Of a stretch of DNA of 64,000 bases, positions 35,885 to 46,012 are shown piece by piece. The notes under the pieces were generated by a model. It saw only the letters and a list, made by a program, of their open reading frames with translations. It was not told the origin of the DNA and ran no database searches. The stretch's first letter is position 1. The number at the start of each line of letters is the position of its first letter. The translations under genes were made by a program, and so were the position numbers. The stretch is from Ligilactobacillus sp. WC1T17 (GTDB lineage: Bacteria; Bacillota; Bacilli; Lactobacillales; Lactobacillaceae), in the NCBI GenBank assembly GCA_900110005.1, contig FOCC01000004.1, forward strand, positions 103,101 to 167,100, read 5' to 3'.

Positions 35885-36619
35885 ATGGCATTGACCCCTT
35901 TAGATATTCATAATAAAGAATTTGATGTAAGGCTGCGCGGGTATGACAAAGATGAAGTTAATGATTTTTTGGATCAAATTATTAAGGATTATGAAGCAGC
36001 TTTAAAAGAAAATGAGCGCTTAAGTGAAGATTTGAAACAAAGTCAAGAGAAGTTGAAATACTTTAATGATTTGAAAGATTCTTTGAATCAATCAATTATT
36101 GTGGCCCAAGAAGCAGCCGATAAAGTCAAGGCTAATTCCCAACGTGAAGCCGAAATTATCAACCATGAAGCCCAAAAGCAAGGCCAGGATATCATCGACC
36201 AGGCAAATGATAAAGCGCGCCATATCATTGAGGAAGCTTCAAACAAAGCTAAAAAATTAGCGGTTGAGACTGATGATTTGCGGAAGCAAGCCCGTATCTT
36301 CAGACAAAAATTGCAGGTTATGATGGAATCACAATTAGAAGTTGTCAAAGGCAGCGAATGGGATGAAATTTTGCGGCAAGGGGATACAACCAGCTACGAA
36401 GAGATTCAAGAAGCTATTCGGCGTGACGAAGAACTTGACAAAGAGACCGCTAAAGAAGTAAAATCATTCTCAAACGATGGTGAAGATTTCTATCAAGATG
36501 AACCAGTACTTGAAAGTGCTGATTCCGCAGAAACAGACACCGTTGTCATTTTCCCAGAATCTGATGATGAACTTGGCGGCCAGCATTTTGCTGATGATGA
36601 AGCCGATAGCCGCTTATAA
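35885..36619 (+). CDS. divIVA: Cell division initiation protein DivIVA
   Basis: The 244-residue protein begins with the conserved MALTPLDIHNKEFDVRLRGY membrane-curvature-sensing segment and continues as a long parallel coiled coil (about 35-160) with a variable acidic tail (about 190-244). DivIVA marks poles and septa, and in rods with MinCD it helps position the division site. The -10 element of the ileS transcript overlaps its stop codon. Confidence 0.97.
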   Translation: MALTPLDIHNKEFDVRLRGYDKDEVNDFLDQIIKDYEAALKENERLSEDLKQSQEKLKYFNDLKDSLNQSIIVAQEAADKVKANSQREAEIINHEAQKQGQDIIDQANDKARHIIEEASNKAKKLAVETDDLRKQARIFRQKLQVMMESQLEVVKGSEWDEILRQGDTTSYEEIQEAIRRDEELDKETAKEVKSFSNDGEDFYQDEPVLESADSAETDTVVIFPESDDELGGQHFADDEADSRL

Positions 36620-36620
36620 T
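36615..36620 (+). promoter_or_regulatory. Probable -10 element of the ileS T-box transcript
   Basis: TATAAT overlaps the divIVA stop codon and lies just upstream of the T-box stem I. No good -35 is seen, so read-through from the dcw operon may also contribute. Confidence 0.45.
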
Positions 36621-36626
36621 TAATAA

Positions 36627-36850
36627 ATGTGCGAGAACACGAATATATTTGGACGATAGCAGCGAGTTGACGATGGGTGCAAGGTCAATAATTTGAAGAA
36701 TATATTTATCATCTCGTTGGTTGTTAAACTGAAGTAAGTAAGTAAGTTTAATCGGGTGGTACCGTTATCTACTGTAAAGTTAGACTTTTTAGTCTTGAAT
36801 TTGGGTGGTACCACGAAAATCTCGTCCCTTACTGGACGGGATTTTTTTAT
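36627..36850 (+). promoter_or_regulatory. T-box riboswitch, isoleucine specific (ileS leader)
   Basis: Stem I is closed by CGAGA (36632-36636) with TCTCG (36712-36716), topped by AATATATT/AATATATT. The specifier ATC (36708-36710, isoleucine) is followed by A. The T-box core GGGTGGTACCACG starts at 36803; its T would pair with A73 of tRNA-Ile. The terminator ATCTCGTCC/GGACGGGAT with Ts spans 36819-36848. An extra copy of GGGTGGTACC lies at 36754-36763. Confidence 0.94.
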
Positions 36851-36929
36851 TTTGCTGCAAATTCGTGATTAGATTGTGGAAAAAAGATACTTTTAAGAAA
36901 GGATGCTGCCAAAAGCAGCAGGGTGCAAG

Positions 36930-39740
36930 ATGAGAGTTAAAGACACTTTAAACTTGGGCAAGACCAAGTTCCCAATGCGGGGCAATCTTCCTGTGCGTGA
37001 AGCCGAGCGCCAAAACATTTGGGAAGAAAATAAAATTTATGAACGCCGTCAAAAATTAAATGAAGGAAAACCAACCTTTATTTTGCATGATGGCCCTCCA
37101 TATGCTAATGGTAATATTCATATGGGTCATGCTATGAACAAAATTTCCAAGGATATTATTGTTCGTTCTAAATCGATGATGGGCTTTAGAGCTCCTTATG
37201 TGCCTGGTTGGGATACACATGGTCTTCCAATCGAACAACAACTTAAAAAAGCTGGTGTCGACCGGAAAACCTTGACAGTAGCTGATTTTAGAGAAAAATG
37301 CCGTGAATATGCCCTAAAGCAAGTCGCAGGCCAAAAAGCTGATTTCAAGCGTTTGGGTGTTAGTGGTGAATGGGATAACCCTTATTTGACTTTAAAACCT
37401 GAATTTGAAGCAGCTCAAATCCGTATCTTTGGCAAAATGGCAGCCAAAGGTTTGATTTACAAGGGTTTACGTCCAGTATACTGGTCATGGTCATCTGAAT
37501 CAGCCTTGGCTGAAGCTGAAGTTGAATATCATGATGTTGTTTCACCATCTGCTTTTTATGGGGTTCAAGTCAAAGATGGCAAGGGAATCTTAGATAATGA
37601 TACTTATTTAGTTGTGTGGACGACAACGCCATGGACCATTCCAGCTTCTGAAGGGGTAACAATTGATGCTAAGTTTGATTATGCTGTGGTACAACCTGAA
37701 GGGGAAATCCGTAAATTTGTTTTGGCAGCTGAATTAGTTGATAAGAATGCTGAACTCTTCGGTTGGAAGAATGTTAAATTTTTAAAGACCGTTAAGGGTG
37801 AAGAATTAGAAAATGTTACAGCTTACCATCCTTTCCATGATGATGAAACTTATGCAGACCGTGAATTGCTCACGATGTTGGGTGACTTTGTTACTTTAGA
37901 TGCCGGTACTGGTTTAGTTCATACGGCACCAGGTTATGGTGACGATGACTACAAGGTCGGCATGAAATATGGTTTGCCTGTTTTTGCACCGGTCAACAAT
38001 CAAGGTTATTTGACTGAAGAATGCGGAGCTGATTTTGCAGGCGTCTTTTATGACGATGCCAATGCGGTTGCTTTGCGGAAATTAGCTGATGCTAATGTCT
38101 TGCTTAAGCAAATGGACTATGAACACAGCTACCCATTTGACTGGCGGACAAAGAAGCCGATCATTTTCCGGGCAACGCCACAATGGTTTGCTTCAGTTGA
38201 TAAGATTAGAAGCCAAATCTTAGATGCCATCGAAGACGTTAAGTTTATGCCTGATTGGGGCAAGGTACGTTTACACAACATGATTCGTGACCGTGGCGAT
38301 TGGGTTATCTCACGTCAACGTGTTTGGGGTGTTCCATTGCCAATCTTCTATGCTGAAGACGGTACAGCTATTATGGAACCTGAAACGATCGAACATGTCG
38401 CTCAATTAATTGAAAAATACGGCTCCAACGTTTGGTTCCAAAGAGAAGCTAAAGACTTATTACCAGCAGGATATACCAATGAACATTCACCAAATGGCGA
38501 ATTTACCAAGGAAACTGATATTATGGATGTTTGGTTTGATTCAGGTTCTTCGCATCAAGGTGTATTAGCACAGCGTGATTATTTAACTTATCCAGCTGAC
38601 TTATACTTGGAAGGTTCTGACCAATACCGTGGCTGGTTTAACTCAAGTTTGATTACCAGTGTAGCTGTTTCTGGCAAGGCTCCTTATAAACAAATTGTAT
38701 CACAAGGCTTTACTTTGGATAGCAAAGGCCGCAAGATGAGTAAATCTTTAGGCAATACAATTGTTCCAAGTGAAGTTATCAAAAAAATGGGTGCAGAAAT
38801 CATCCGTTTGTGGGTCTTGAGTGTGGATACTTCAGCTGACGTGCGGGTTTCAATGGAGAGCTTCAACCAAATCTCAGAAAGCTACCGTAAGTTTAGAAAT
38901 ACGATGCGGTTTATGTTAGCTAACACAACTGATTTTGAACCAAATGAAAATACAGTTGCTTTTGCTGATTTGGAAGCTTGCGATAAATACATGGAAGTTA
39001 TGGTTAATAAGTTTACCAAAGATATTTTGGATGATTATGCTAACTACAACTTCATGGACATTTACAAGAAGTTAATTAATTTCTTGACGACAGATTTATC
39101 AGCCTTTTACTTGGATGTGGCTAAGGATGTTGTTTACATTGAAGCAGCTGATTCACATAAGCGTCGCTCAATGCAAACTGTTTTGTATGATATTTTGGTT
39201 CGCTTAACAAAATTGATGACACCGGTCTTGCCACATACAACTGAAGAAATTTGGGAATATTTGAAAGAACCTGAAGACTTTGTCCAATTAGCTGAAATGC
39301 CAGCAGTTAACCATTATGATGGTGAAGTTGAATTATTGGAAAATTGGCAAGACTTTATGAAAGTTCGTTCAGATGTCTTCAAGTCACTTGAAAATGCACG
39401 TAATGAAAAATTAATTGGTAAATCATTTGAAGCACATGTTTCCTTATATGTTTCAGCTGATGTTAAAGCTAAACTTGATAAGTTAGCTGCTAATATCCGC
39501 CAATTAATGATTGTTTCGGCTTTAGATATTGCAGATTTAGCTGATGCACCTGAAAATGCTGATAGCTATGATGAAATTAAAGTTTTGGTTGAACATGCTC
39601 AGGGGGAAGTTTGTCCACGTTGCCGTCGGACAACACCAACAGTTGGCTCTGACGAAGCGTTACCACAACTTTGTGCCGATTGTGCTAAGATTGTTCGCGA
39701 AAATTATCCTGAAGCTTTAACAGAAGGTTTGGAAAAATAA
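36930..39740 (+). CDS. ileS: Isoleucine--tRNA ligase
   Basis: The 936-residue class I synthetase shows the HIGH-type motif in [13 protein letters not shown] (about 58-70), an editing domain (about 190-400), KMSKS at 602-606, an anticodon-binding domain and a C-terminal four-cysteine zinc finger (CPRC...CADC). It charges tRNA-Ile and edits Val-tRNA. The zinc-finger form is the ordinary bacterial IleS1 type, not the mupirocin-tolerant IleS2. ATG 36903 is in frame but abuts AAAGG with no spacing; ATG 36930 with CAGGGTG fits the family start. Confidence 0.97.
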   Translation: MRVKDTLNLGKTKFPMRGNLPVREAERQNIWEENKIYERRQKLNEGKPTFILHDGPPYANGNIHMGHAMNKISKDIIVRSKSMMGFRAPYVPGWDTHGLPIEQQLKKAGVDRKTLTVADFREKCREYALKQVAGQKADFKRLGVSGEWDNPYLTLKPEFEAAQIRIFGKMAAKGLIYKGLRPVYWSWSSESALAEAEVEYHDVVSPSAFYGVQVKDGKGILDNDTYLVVWTTTPWTIPASEGVTIDAKFDYAVVQPEGEIRKFVLAAELVDKNAELFGWKNVKFLKTVKGEELENVTAYHPFHDDETYADRELLTMLGDFVTLDAGTGLVHTAPGYGDDDYKVGMKYGLPVFAPVNNQGYLTEECGADFAGVFYDDANAVALRKLADANVLLKQMDYEHSYPFDWRTKKPIIFRATPQWFASVDKIRSQILDAIEDVKFMPDWGKVRLHNMIRDRGDWVISRQRVWGVPLPIFYAEDGTAIMEPETIEHVAQLIEKYGSNVWFQREAKDLLPAGYTNEHSPNGEFTKETDIMDVWFDSGSSHQGVLAQRDYLTYPADLYLEGSDQYRGWFNSSLITSVAVSGKAPYKQIVSQGFTLDSKGRKMSKSLGNTIVPSEVIKKMGAEIIRLWVLSVDTSADVRVSMESFNQISESYRKFRNTMRFMLANTTDFEPNENTVAFADLEACDKYMEVMVNKFTKDILDDYANYNFMDIYKKLINFLTTDLSAFYLDVAKDVVYIEAADSHKRRSMQTVLYDILVRLTKLMTPVLPHTTEEIWEYLKEPEDFVQLAEMPAVNHYDGEVELLENWQDFMKVRSDVFKSLENARNEKLIGKSFEAHVSLYVSADVKAKLDKLAANIRQLMIVSALDIADLADAPENADSYDEIKVLVEHAQGEVCPRCRRTTPTVGSDEALPQLCADCAKIVRENYPEALTEGLEK

Positions 39741-39743
39741 GAT

Positions 39744-39775
39744 TAAAAGAGCTGGGGCAACTCGGCTCTTTTTTT
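39744..39775 (+). terminator. Terminator of ileS
   Basis: AAAGAGC with GCTCTTT around an imperfect loop, then a T run. Confidence 0.85.
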
Positions 39776-39839
39776 GCCCAATTGTCGCAGAGATGATATG
39801 ATATAAATGGAATTTTACTCATGATGGGAGTGTTTTGTT

Positions 39840-40382
39840 TTGGATTTTGAAGAAAAAGTACAAAGTGTGGAAAATATTTTTGATGGCAAAGTTATCAAAG
39901 TTGATAAAGAAACGGTTGCTTTACCAAATGGCAAAAAAGCTTACCGGGAAATTGTCCACCACCACGGTGCGGTAGCCTTAATTCCAATTACTGATGACAA
40001 TAAAATTGTCTTAATTAAGCAATGGCGGGCACCCTTAAGACAAGTTACTTTAGAAATTCCGGCCGGCAAGATGGAGCCTAATGAATATGATGATCCTAAA
40101 AAGACTGCTATTCGTGAATTAAATGAAGAGACAAGATATCAAGCGCAAAATGTTGAGCTAGTCACGCCGTTTTTCACCTCGCCTGGGTTTGCAGATGAAA
40201 AAATTTACCTCTACCATGCTTCAGGGTTGAAATCGGTCAGCGATCCCTTGCCACAAGATGATGATGAATTTTTAGAATTAGTTGAATTGACTTTGCCGGA
40301 AGCCTTTAAGCAAATGCAGGCAGGGGTCATCTGTGATAGTAAAACTATTATGGGACTGCTTTTTTGGCAATTAATGCAATAG
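39840..40382 (+). CDS. nudF: Nudix hydrolase, ADP-ribose pyrophosphatase-like
   Basis: The 180-residue protein resembles NudF: substrate-binding GAVALIPI and KQWRAPL strands, IPAGKMEP leading into the Nudix box, and LNEETRY. NudF cleaves ADP-ribose to AMP and ribose-5-phosphate. The Nudix box is atypical: nine rather than seven residues separate the first glutamate from RE, and the usual glycine after EET is arginine. The core REL.EE is intact. The start is TTG 39840 behind GGGAG; an extended -10 (TGaTATAAA) lies 35 bp upstream. It begins a run of genes to mnmA. Confidence 0.85.
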   Translation: MDFEEKVQSVENIFDGKVIKVDKETVALPNGKKAYREIVHHHGAVALIPITDDNKIVLIKQWRAPLRQVTLEIPAGKMEPNEYDDPKKTAIRELNEETRYQAQNVELVTPFFTSPGFADEKIYLYHASGLKSVSDPLPQDDDEFLELVELTLPEAFKQMQAGVICDSKTIMGLLFWQLMQ

Positions 40383-40392
40383 GATGATTTAA

Positions 40393-40650
40393 ATGAATAA
40401 AGATGATGAACGTGAATTTTTTGACCAGGAAGAACAGCCTTTAAGAAGACGGCGCCCGCGTAAAAAAAACCGGTTCTTTTTTGCATCTCGGCCTAAAGAA
40501 GTGGCAGATGAGCCGGAAACGTTGCACAGAACAAGATCAGCTGACGATTTTAAAGTTCAGCGTCTGAAAAAAAGACTTAATCGAGCTATCATCGTTTTAA
40601 TAGCAGCGATTATCTTGGTTTATCTATTTATGCGTTTTGTTAATTTTTAA
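40393..40650 (+). CDS. Small single-span membrane protein of unknown function
   Basis: The 85-residue protein has an acidic start (MNKDDEREFFDQEEQ), a strongly basic block (RRRRPRKKNR, about residues 18-27), a charged middle and one C-terminal membrane segment (about 64-82) with the tail FVNF. I do not recognise a family. It lies 10 nt after the Nudix gene and overlaps the mtnN upstream region, so it is co-transcribed. The N terminus is probably cytoplasmic by the positive-inside rule. Function is not predictable. Confidence 0.75.
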   Translation: MNKDDEREFFDQEEQPLRRRRPRKKNRFFFASRPKEVADEPETLHRTRSADDFKVQRLKKRLNRAIIVLIAAIILVYLFMRFVNF

Positions 40651-40669
40651 ATACGAAAGGAAGTTAGAT

Positions 40670-41356
40670 ATGCGTTACGGTATTATTTGTGCCATGGATG
40701 AAGAAATCAAAGAATTAGTGGCTAATTTAGACAAGCGTGAAGATAAAGAAATCAAAGGCTTGCTTTTTTACACCGGCCAAATCAAAGGGCAAGATGTGGT
40801 CTTAGTTCGATGCGGAATTGGCAAGGTTCAGTCAGCTATTACCACTGCTTTATTGATTGTAGAATTTAAAGTTGATTGTGTTATCAATTCCGGCTCTGCC
40901 GGCGGGATTGGTCAAGGGTTGCATGTAGGTGATGTGGTGTTGTCAACCGGAGCAGCTTACCATGATGCTGATGGAACGGCTTTTGGCTATGAACCAGGGC
41001 AGCTGCCGGGCCAGCCAAGAATTTTTACAGCAGATGAAAAATTGTTGAAAGCTTTGAAAAAAGCCGCTGAAAAGACTGGATTGCATGTTAAAGAAGGCCT
41101 GATTGTGACGGGGGATCAATTTGTTTCATCTAAGGAAAAGATTGCTCAGATTAAGGCAATTTATCCAGAAGCTTTATGCTGTGAAATGGAAGGGGCTTCG
41201 ATTGCTCAAGCTGCAGTGCAATTTAAGACACCTTTTGTAATTGTCAGAGCAATGTCTGATATAGGAGATGAAGAAGCCTCGCAATCATTTGATGAATTTA
41301 TTATCGATGCTGGCAAGCGCTCAGCTCAGATGATTTTAGCTTTATTGGAAGCTTAG
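40670..41356 (+). CDS. mtnN: 5'-methylthioadenosine/S-adenosylhomocysteine nucleosidase
   Basis: The 228-residue phosphorylase-family enzyme has GIICAMDEE at the N terminus, a GSAGGI loop, CCEMEGASIAQ (glutamate contacting ribose) and the catalytic aspartate in VRAMSDIGD. It cleaves adenine from methylthioadenosine and S-adenosylhomocysteine, supporting methyl recycling and AI-2 precursor formation if luxS is present elsewhere. The open frame extends 11 codons upstream, but ATG 40670 has CGAAAGGA in front and fits the family start. Confidence 0.96.
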   Translation: MRYGIICAMDEEIKELVANLDKREDKEIKGLLFYTGQIKGQDVVLVRCGIGKVQSAITTALLIVEFKVDCVINSGSAGGIGQGLHVGDVVLSTGAAYHDADGTAFGYEPGQLPGQPRIFTADEKLLKALKKAAEKTGLHVKEGLIVTGDQFVSSKEKIAQIKAIYPEALCCEMEGASIAQAAVQFKTPFVIVRAMSDIGDEEASQSFDEFIIDAGKRSAQMILALLEA

Positions 41357-41366
41357 GAGGATTTTT

Positions 41367-42524
41367 GTGGAAAATATTTATGTAGATAACGCTGGGACAA
41401 CGCCAATGGCCAGTGAAGTTATTGATGTTATGGATGAAATGATGAAAAATGTGTTCGGCAATGCTTCGGCTGTTAATGCCTTTGGCCGCAAAGCACGTCA
41501 AGTTTTGGACAATAGCCGCCATATCATTGCTCAATCCATTAATGCTCAAAACGACAATGAAATTATTTTTACTAGTGGCGGAACGGAAAGTGATAATACT
41601 GCCATCATTAAAACAGCTTTAAAACGCCAAAAGCAAGGACGGCATTTAATCACAACTGCGATTGAACATGAGGCGGTTTTAAAGCCCATGGAGTATTTAG
41701 AGAGCCTAGGCTTTGAAGTGACCTATTTACCAGTTGATCAAAATGGGCTCATTTCTTTAAATGATTTAAAAGCCGCTTTAAGAGAGGATACCATTTTGGT
41801 CTCGGTTATGTCCGGCAATAATGAAGTGGGAAGCCATCAGCCTATTCACGAAATTGGTGAAATTGTGGCTGAATCTAATGCTTGGTTCCATACCGATTCT
41901 GTTCAAGCCTATGGCATTTTGGATGTCGATGTGCAAAAAGACCACATTGATCTTTTATCAACATCAGCCCATAAATTAAATGGTCCCAAATTTTTAGGAT
42001 TCTTATATGAAAGAAATGGACTGAATTTAGGACCTTACCTGCGCGGAGGCGATCAAGAGCTTAAGCGTAGAGCGGGAACTGAAAATATTCCCGCAATTGC
42101 CGGTTTTGCCAAGGCGGTTGAAATTGCACAAGCGCATAAGCACGAATGGCAAAAACAAGATATGACTTTGAAATTGCATTTACTTGCCGGTTTAAAAGAA
42201 GCTGGGATTGATTTTGAAGTTAACGGTAAATGCAATGAAGACGAATTACCGCAAATCGTTAACATTTGGTTCAAAGGCTGCCCTAACGATGCTTTACTAA
42301 CGAATCTTGATTTGAGCGGGATTGCTGCAGCAGCCGGTTCGGCCTGCACGGCAGGTTCCTTAGAGCCGTCACATGTTTTATTAGCCATGTATGGAGATAG
42401 CCCACGGGTGCATGAATCATTGCGTTTTAGCTTTGGCAGGTATAATACGGAAGCTGAAATAAAAAAGGTCGTTGAAGTAACAGCTAAAGCGGTCAAAAGA
42501 TTGAAAGAAAAGGCGGGAAGATAA
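41367..42524 (+). CDS. iscS: Cysteine desulfurase, IscS-like, partner of MnmA
   Basis: The 385-residue PLP enzyme is a second NifS/IscS paralogue, with YVDNAGTTP, GGTESDN, PLP lysine K203 (SAHKLNG) and active cysteine C327 (GSACTAGS). It supplies persulfide sulfur. Neighbourhood with DUF1831 and mnmA matches the B. subtilis YrvO-TrmU pair, in which YrvO feeds 2-thiouridine synthesis, so a similar role is likely. The start is GTG with TAGGAGG upstream. It overlaps the DUF1831 gene by one base. Confidence 0.94.
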   Translation: MENIYVDNAGTTPMASEVIDVMDEMMKNVFGNASAVNAFGRKARQVLDNSRHIIAQSINAQNDNEIIFTSGGTESDNTAIIKTALKRQKQGRHLITTAIEHEAVLKPMEYLESLGFEVTYLPVDQNGLISLNDLKAALREDTILVSVMSGNNEVGSHQPIHEIGEIVAESNAWFHTDSVQAYGILDVDVQKDHIDLLSTSAHKLNGPKFLGFLYERNGLNLGPYLRGGDQELKRRAGTENIPAIAGFAKAVEIAQAHKHEWQKQDMTLKLHLLAGLKEAGIDFEVNGKCNEDELPQIVNIWFKGCPNDALLTNLDLSGIAAAAGSACTAGSLEPSHVLLAMYGDSPRVHESLRFSFGRYNTEAEIKKVVEVTAKAVKRLKEKAGR

Positions 42525-42865
42525 TGGCTTATTTGACAACAGCAAAAATTACCGGGGATACACGGACTTTTAAATTAACTAGTGATGTGAAAAAATATGC
42601 GCTGCGTGATACAGGTTTTATGGAATCAAAGGGCGGCAAATTTACTTTAGAACGCTCCTTAGATCCCAATTCACCGTTTAATCAAGGCTTTAAGTTTAAG
42701 ATGACGGTCAATCCTGATTTAGCACATTTTAAAATGGTCACAACTACAGCCAATGGCATCAAAGAAGTTAATATTTTTAAGGGCAACGATGCTGCTGAAC
42801 ATATTGAACAATTGAATTTCATTTTAAATGATTTAAAAGATCACCAAATTATTGAAGAGATGTAA
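42524..42865 (+). CDS. DUF1831 family protein
   Basis: The 113-residue protein matches the DUF1831 family of lactic acid bacteria, which sits between a cysteine desulfurase and mnmA. The sequence is soluble, without signal or membrane segment, and has an alternating strand/helix pattern. The function is unknown; the fixed location suggests an accessory role in tRNA thiolation or sulfur transfer, which is inference. The start overlaps the iscS stop (TAATG), and a strong terminator follows. Confidence 0.82.
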   Translation: MAYLTTAKITGDTRTFKLTSDVKKYALRDTGFMESKGGKFTLERSLDPNSPFNQGFKFKMTVNPDLAHFKMVTTTANGIKEVNIFKGNDAAEHIEQLNFILNDLKDHQIIEEM

Positions 42866-42867
42866 GT

Positions 42868-42908
42868 AAAATCAGCCGGAAGAAACACCCGGCTGATTTT
42901 ATTTTTTT
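42868..42908 (+). terminator. Terminator after the DUF1831 gene
   Basis: AAAATCAGCCGG pairs perfectly with CCGGCTGATTTT around a 9-nt loop, followed by Ts. Confidence 0.92.
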
Positions 42909-42935
42909 GCTTATTTGACCGGCATTTGCTATAAT
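42907..42935 (+). promoter_or_regulatory. Promoter of mnmA
   Basis: TTGCTT (42907-42912) and an extended -10 TGcTATAAT (TATAAT 42930-42935) are 17 bp apart. Confidence 0.75.
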
Positions 42936-42996
42936 TGTAAGCACTGAGTAAAACAACCTTCAAATTGTTAATTCAGAATTTTAAAAATGATGGTGA

Positions 42997-44133
<1,137 letters not shown>

Positions 44134-44170
44134 AAAAAAGAGCCTAATAATTAGGCTCTTTTTTTTGAAT
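44134..44170 (+). terminator. Terminator of mnmA
   Basis: AAAAAAGAGCCTAA pairs perfectly with TTAGGCTCTTTTTT over a short loop. Confidence 0.94.
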
Positions 44171-44395
44171 AAAGATAAATATTTAATGAAGATACGTAAA
44201 AGCTAAATTAAAACGCTTTATTCATAAAAGTAGACTTTTAAAAGTAAAAATTAGGTCTTAAATGAGAATTAAGGGGGAAATGATACGACTATTTATGCAA
44301 GCTAAAAGCTTAATTAAAGGGTGTTTTGTGAATTTTAATGTACAAATGCTAAAATATTATTTGTATTTATTATGACAAAAATGAGGTTTTAGCTT
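44171..44395 (+). promoter_or_regulatory. Upstream region of the YjeM-like transporter gene
   Basis: This 225-bp AT-rich stretch has no convincing gene. It holds a perfect 12-bp palindrome ACTTTTAAAAGT (44234-44245) and a promoter TTGTGA (44326-44331), 18 bp, then TAAAAT (44350-44355) with an extended TGc. The palindrome could be an operator; no known consensus is matched. Confidence 0.55.
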
Positions 44396-45919
44396 ATGAA
44401 AAAAGAAAAAATTAAGACAGCGGGCTTAGTTATGACGATTTTGTCAACCATTTTTGGTTTTGCTAATGCGCCGGTGGCCTTTGACCAAATGGGTTATGCA
44501 AGTATTGCCTGGTATATTTTAGCAGCCATTTTATTCTTTTTACCAGTATCATTGATGATAGCTGAATATGGGGCTACTTTTAAGGAAGCTAAAGGCGGGA
44601 TTTATTCTTGGTTAGCAGGCTCAATTGGTGAAAAATGGGCTTTTATCGGGACTTTTATCTGGTTGGCTTCTTGGTTTGTATGGTTGTTGTCAACATCTTC
44701 TAAGGTTTGGATTCCATTTTCAACCATTTTTGCGGGGCATGATGCTACTCAAGTATGGCATTTCTTTAGCTTGACATCGACCCAAACAATTGGTTTGTTG
44801 GCAATTGCTTGGATTATCGCAGTTACTTATTTCTCCAGCCGGGGAATGGATGCCGTAGCGAAGGTTTCAGCGGTTGGCGGTGTCTTTGTTATTTCGCTGG
44901 ATATTATCTTTATTTTAGCCAGCTTAGCAACGTTATTTTTGAATCATGGCCAAATGGAACAAACAGTTACGATGCATGCTTTAACCCATTCACCTAACCC
45001 AAGTTTTTCTTCACCGCTTGCGGTTATGTCTTTTGTGGTTTATGCCGTATTTGCATATGCCGGCATTGAATCAATCGGTGGGATGATGGATGATATTGAT
45101 CAGCCCGAAAAGACTTTCCCAAAGGGTTTATTGGTTGCCACATTCTTAGTTACTTTAAGTTATGCTTTGATGATTTTCTTGTGGGGGATTAGTACTAACT
45201 GGAGTGAAGTTTTAGGTAAGAGCAATGTTAACCTGGGAAATATTACCTACGTTATGATGCATAATCTTGGCTTCCAATTAGGCAAAGCCATGGGACTTTC
45301 GGCTAATACTTCTTTGGCAATTGGTGCTTGGCTCACAAGATACACCGGCTTAGGCATGTTTATCAGTTATGTTGGGGCTTTCTTTGTTTTGATTTCTTCA
45401 CCACTTAAGGCTTTTGTTTTAGGGGCTGATCCACGTTTGCTTCCTAAGAAGATGACGGAAGTTAACAAAAATGGTGTACCCGAAAATGCAATGTGGATGC
45501 AAGCAGCTGTTGTTTGTGTCATCATCTTTTTGGTATCCTTTGGTGGCAGTGCTGCACAAAAATTCTATGTAATTTTGACTAACATGTCCAATGTTTCGAC
45601 GACGGTTCCTTATCTCTTCTTGGTGGGAGCTTTCCCATTCTTCAAGAAGCGTCAAGATATTAAGCGGCCGTTTGTTGCATTTAAAAACCAAACATTTATG
45701 AATGTGATTGTAACGATAGTCATGGTTATTTTAATTGGCGGGATTGCGATGACTTGCTTGCAACCAATTTTAGATCATGATTATGCAACGGCATTTTGGA
45801 CGATTATCGGTCCAATCTTCTTTGGTGTAGTTGCTTTACTCTTCTATAACCATCAAAATAAGCGATTGGATACAGTTAAAAGCAATATTAAAAAAGCTAA
45901 ATTGAATACCCAAAATTAA
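44396..45919 (+). CDS. yjeM: APC-family amino-acid transporter, YjeM type
   Basis: The 507-residue polytopic protein has about twelve membrane segments. Its opening (TIFGFANAPVAFDQMGY) and the EAKGGIYSWL loop match the YjeM branch of the glutamate/GABA antiporter family within the APC superfamily. It probably moves an amino acid across the membrane in exchange or with protons; the substrate is unknown. It is monocistronic, with its own promoter and terminator. No decarboxylase gene that would mark an acid-resistance pair is nearby. Confidence 0.85.
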   Translation: MKKEKIKTAGLVMTILSTIFGFANAPVAFDQMGYASIAWYILAAILFFLPVSLMIAEYGATFKEAKGGIYSWLAGSIGEKWAFIGTFIWLASWFVWLLSTSSKVWIPFSTIFAGHDATQVWHFFSLTSTQTIGLLAIAWIIAVTYFSSRGMDAVAKVSAVGGVFVISLDIIFILASLATLFLNHGQMEQTVTMHALTHSPNPSFSSPLAVMSFVVYAVFAYAGIESIGGMMDDIDQPEKTFPKGLLVATFLVTLSYALMIFLWGISTNWSEVLGKSNVNLGNITYVMMHNLGFQLGKAMGLSANTSLAIGAWLTRYTGLGMFISYVGAFFVLISSPLKAFVLGADPRLLPKKMTEVNKNGVPENAMWMQAAVVCVIIFLVSFGGSAAQKFYVILTNMSNVSTTVPYLFLVGAFPFFKKRQDIKRPFVAFKNQTFMNVIVTIVMVILIGGIAMTCLQPILDHDYATAFWTIIGPIFFGVVALLFYNHQNKRLDTVKSNIKKAKLNTQN

Positions 45920-45953
45920 AAAAAGAGCCGGCTTTAAGCCGGTTTTTTTATTA
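45914..45953 (+). terminator. Terminator of the yjeM-like gene
   Basis: AAAAAGAGCCGGC with GCCGGTTTTTTT around TTTAA. Confidence 0.88.
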
Positions 45954-46012
45954 TTTTAAACTGAAGGCAATTTGTGAGATAATAAAAGTAAAATGTAAAA
46001 AGGACCGATTAA

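Noticed and set aside
5264..42524. The two cysteine desulfurase genes as a recent duplication
   Set aside because: The proteins differ widely in the active-site loop and throughout; they look like old paralogues with separate neighbours.
44262..44372. 36-codon open frame upstream of the YjeM-like gene
   Set aside because: It has no convincing ribosome binding site, overlaps the promoter of the next gene and has an unremarkable composition.
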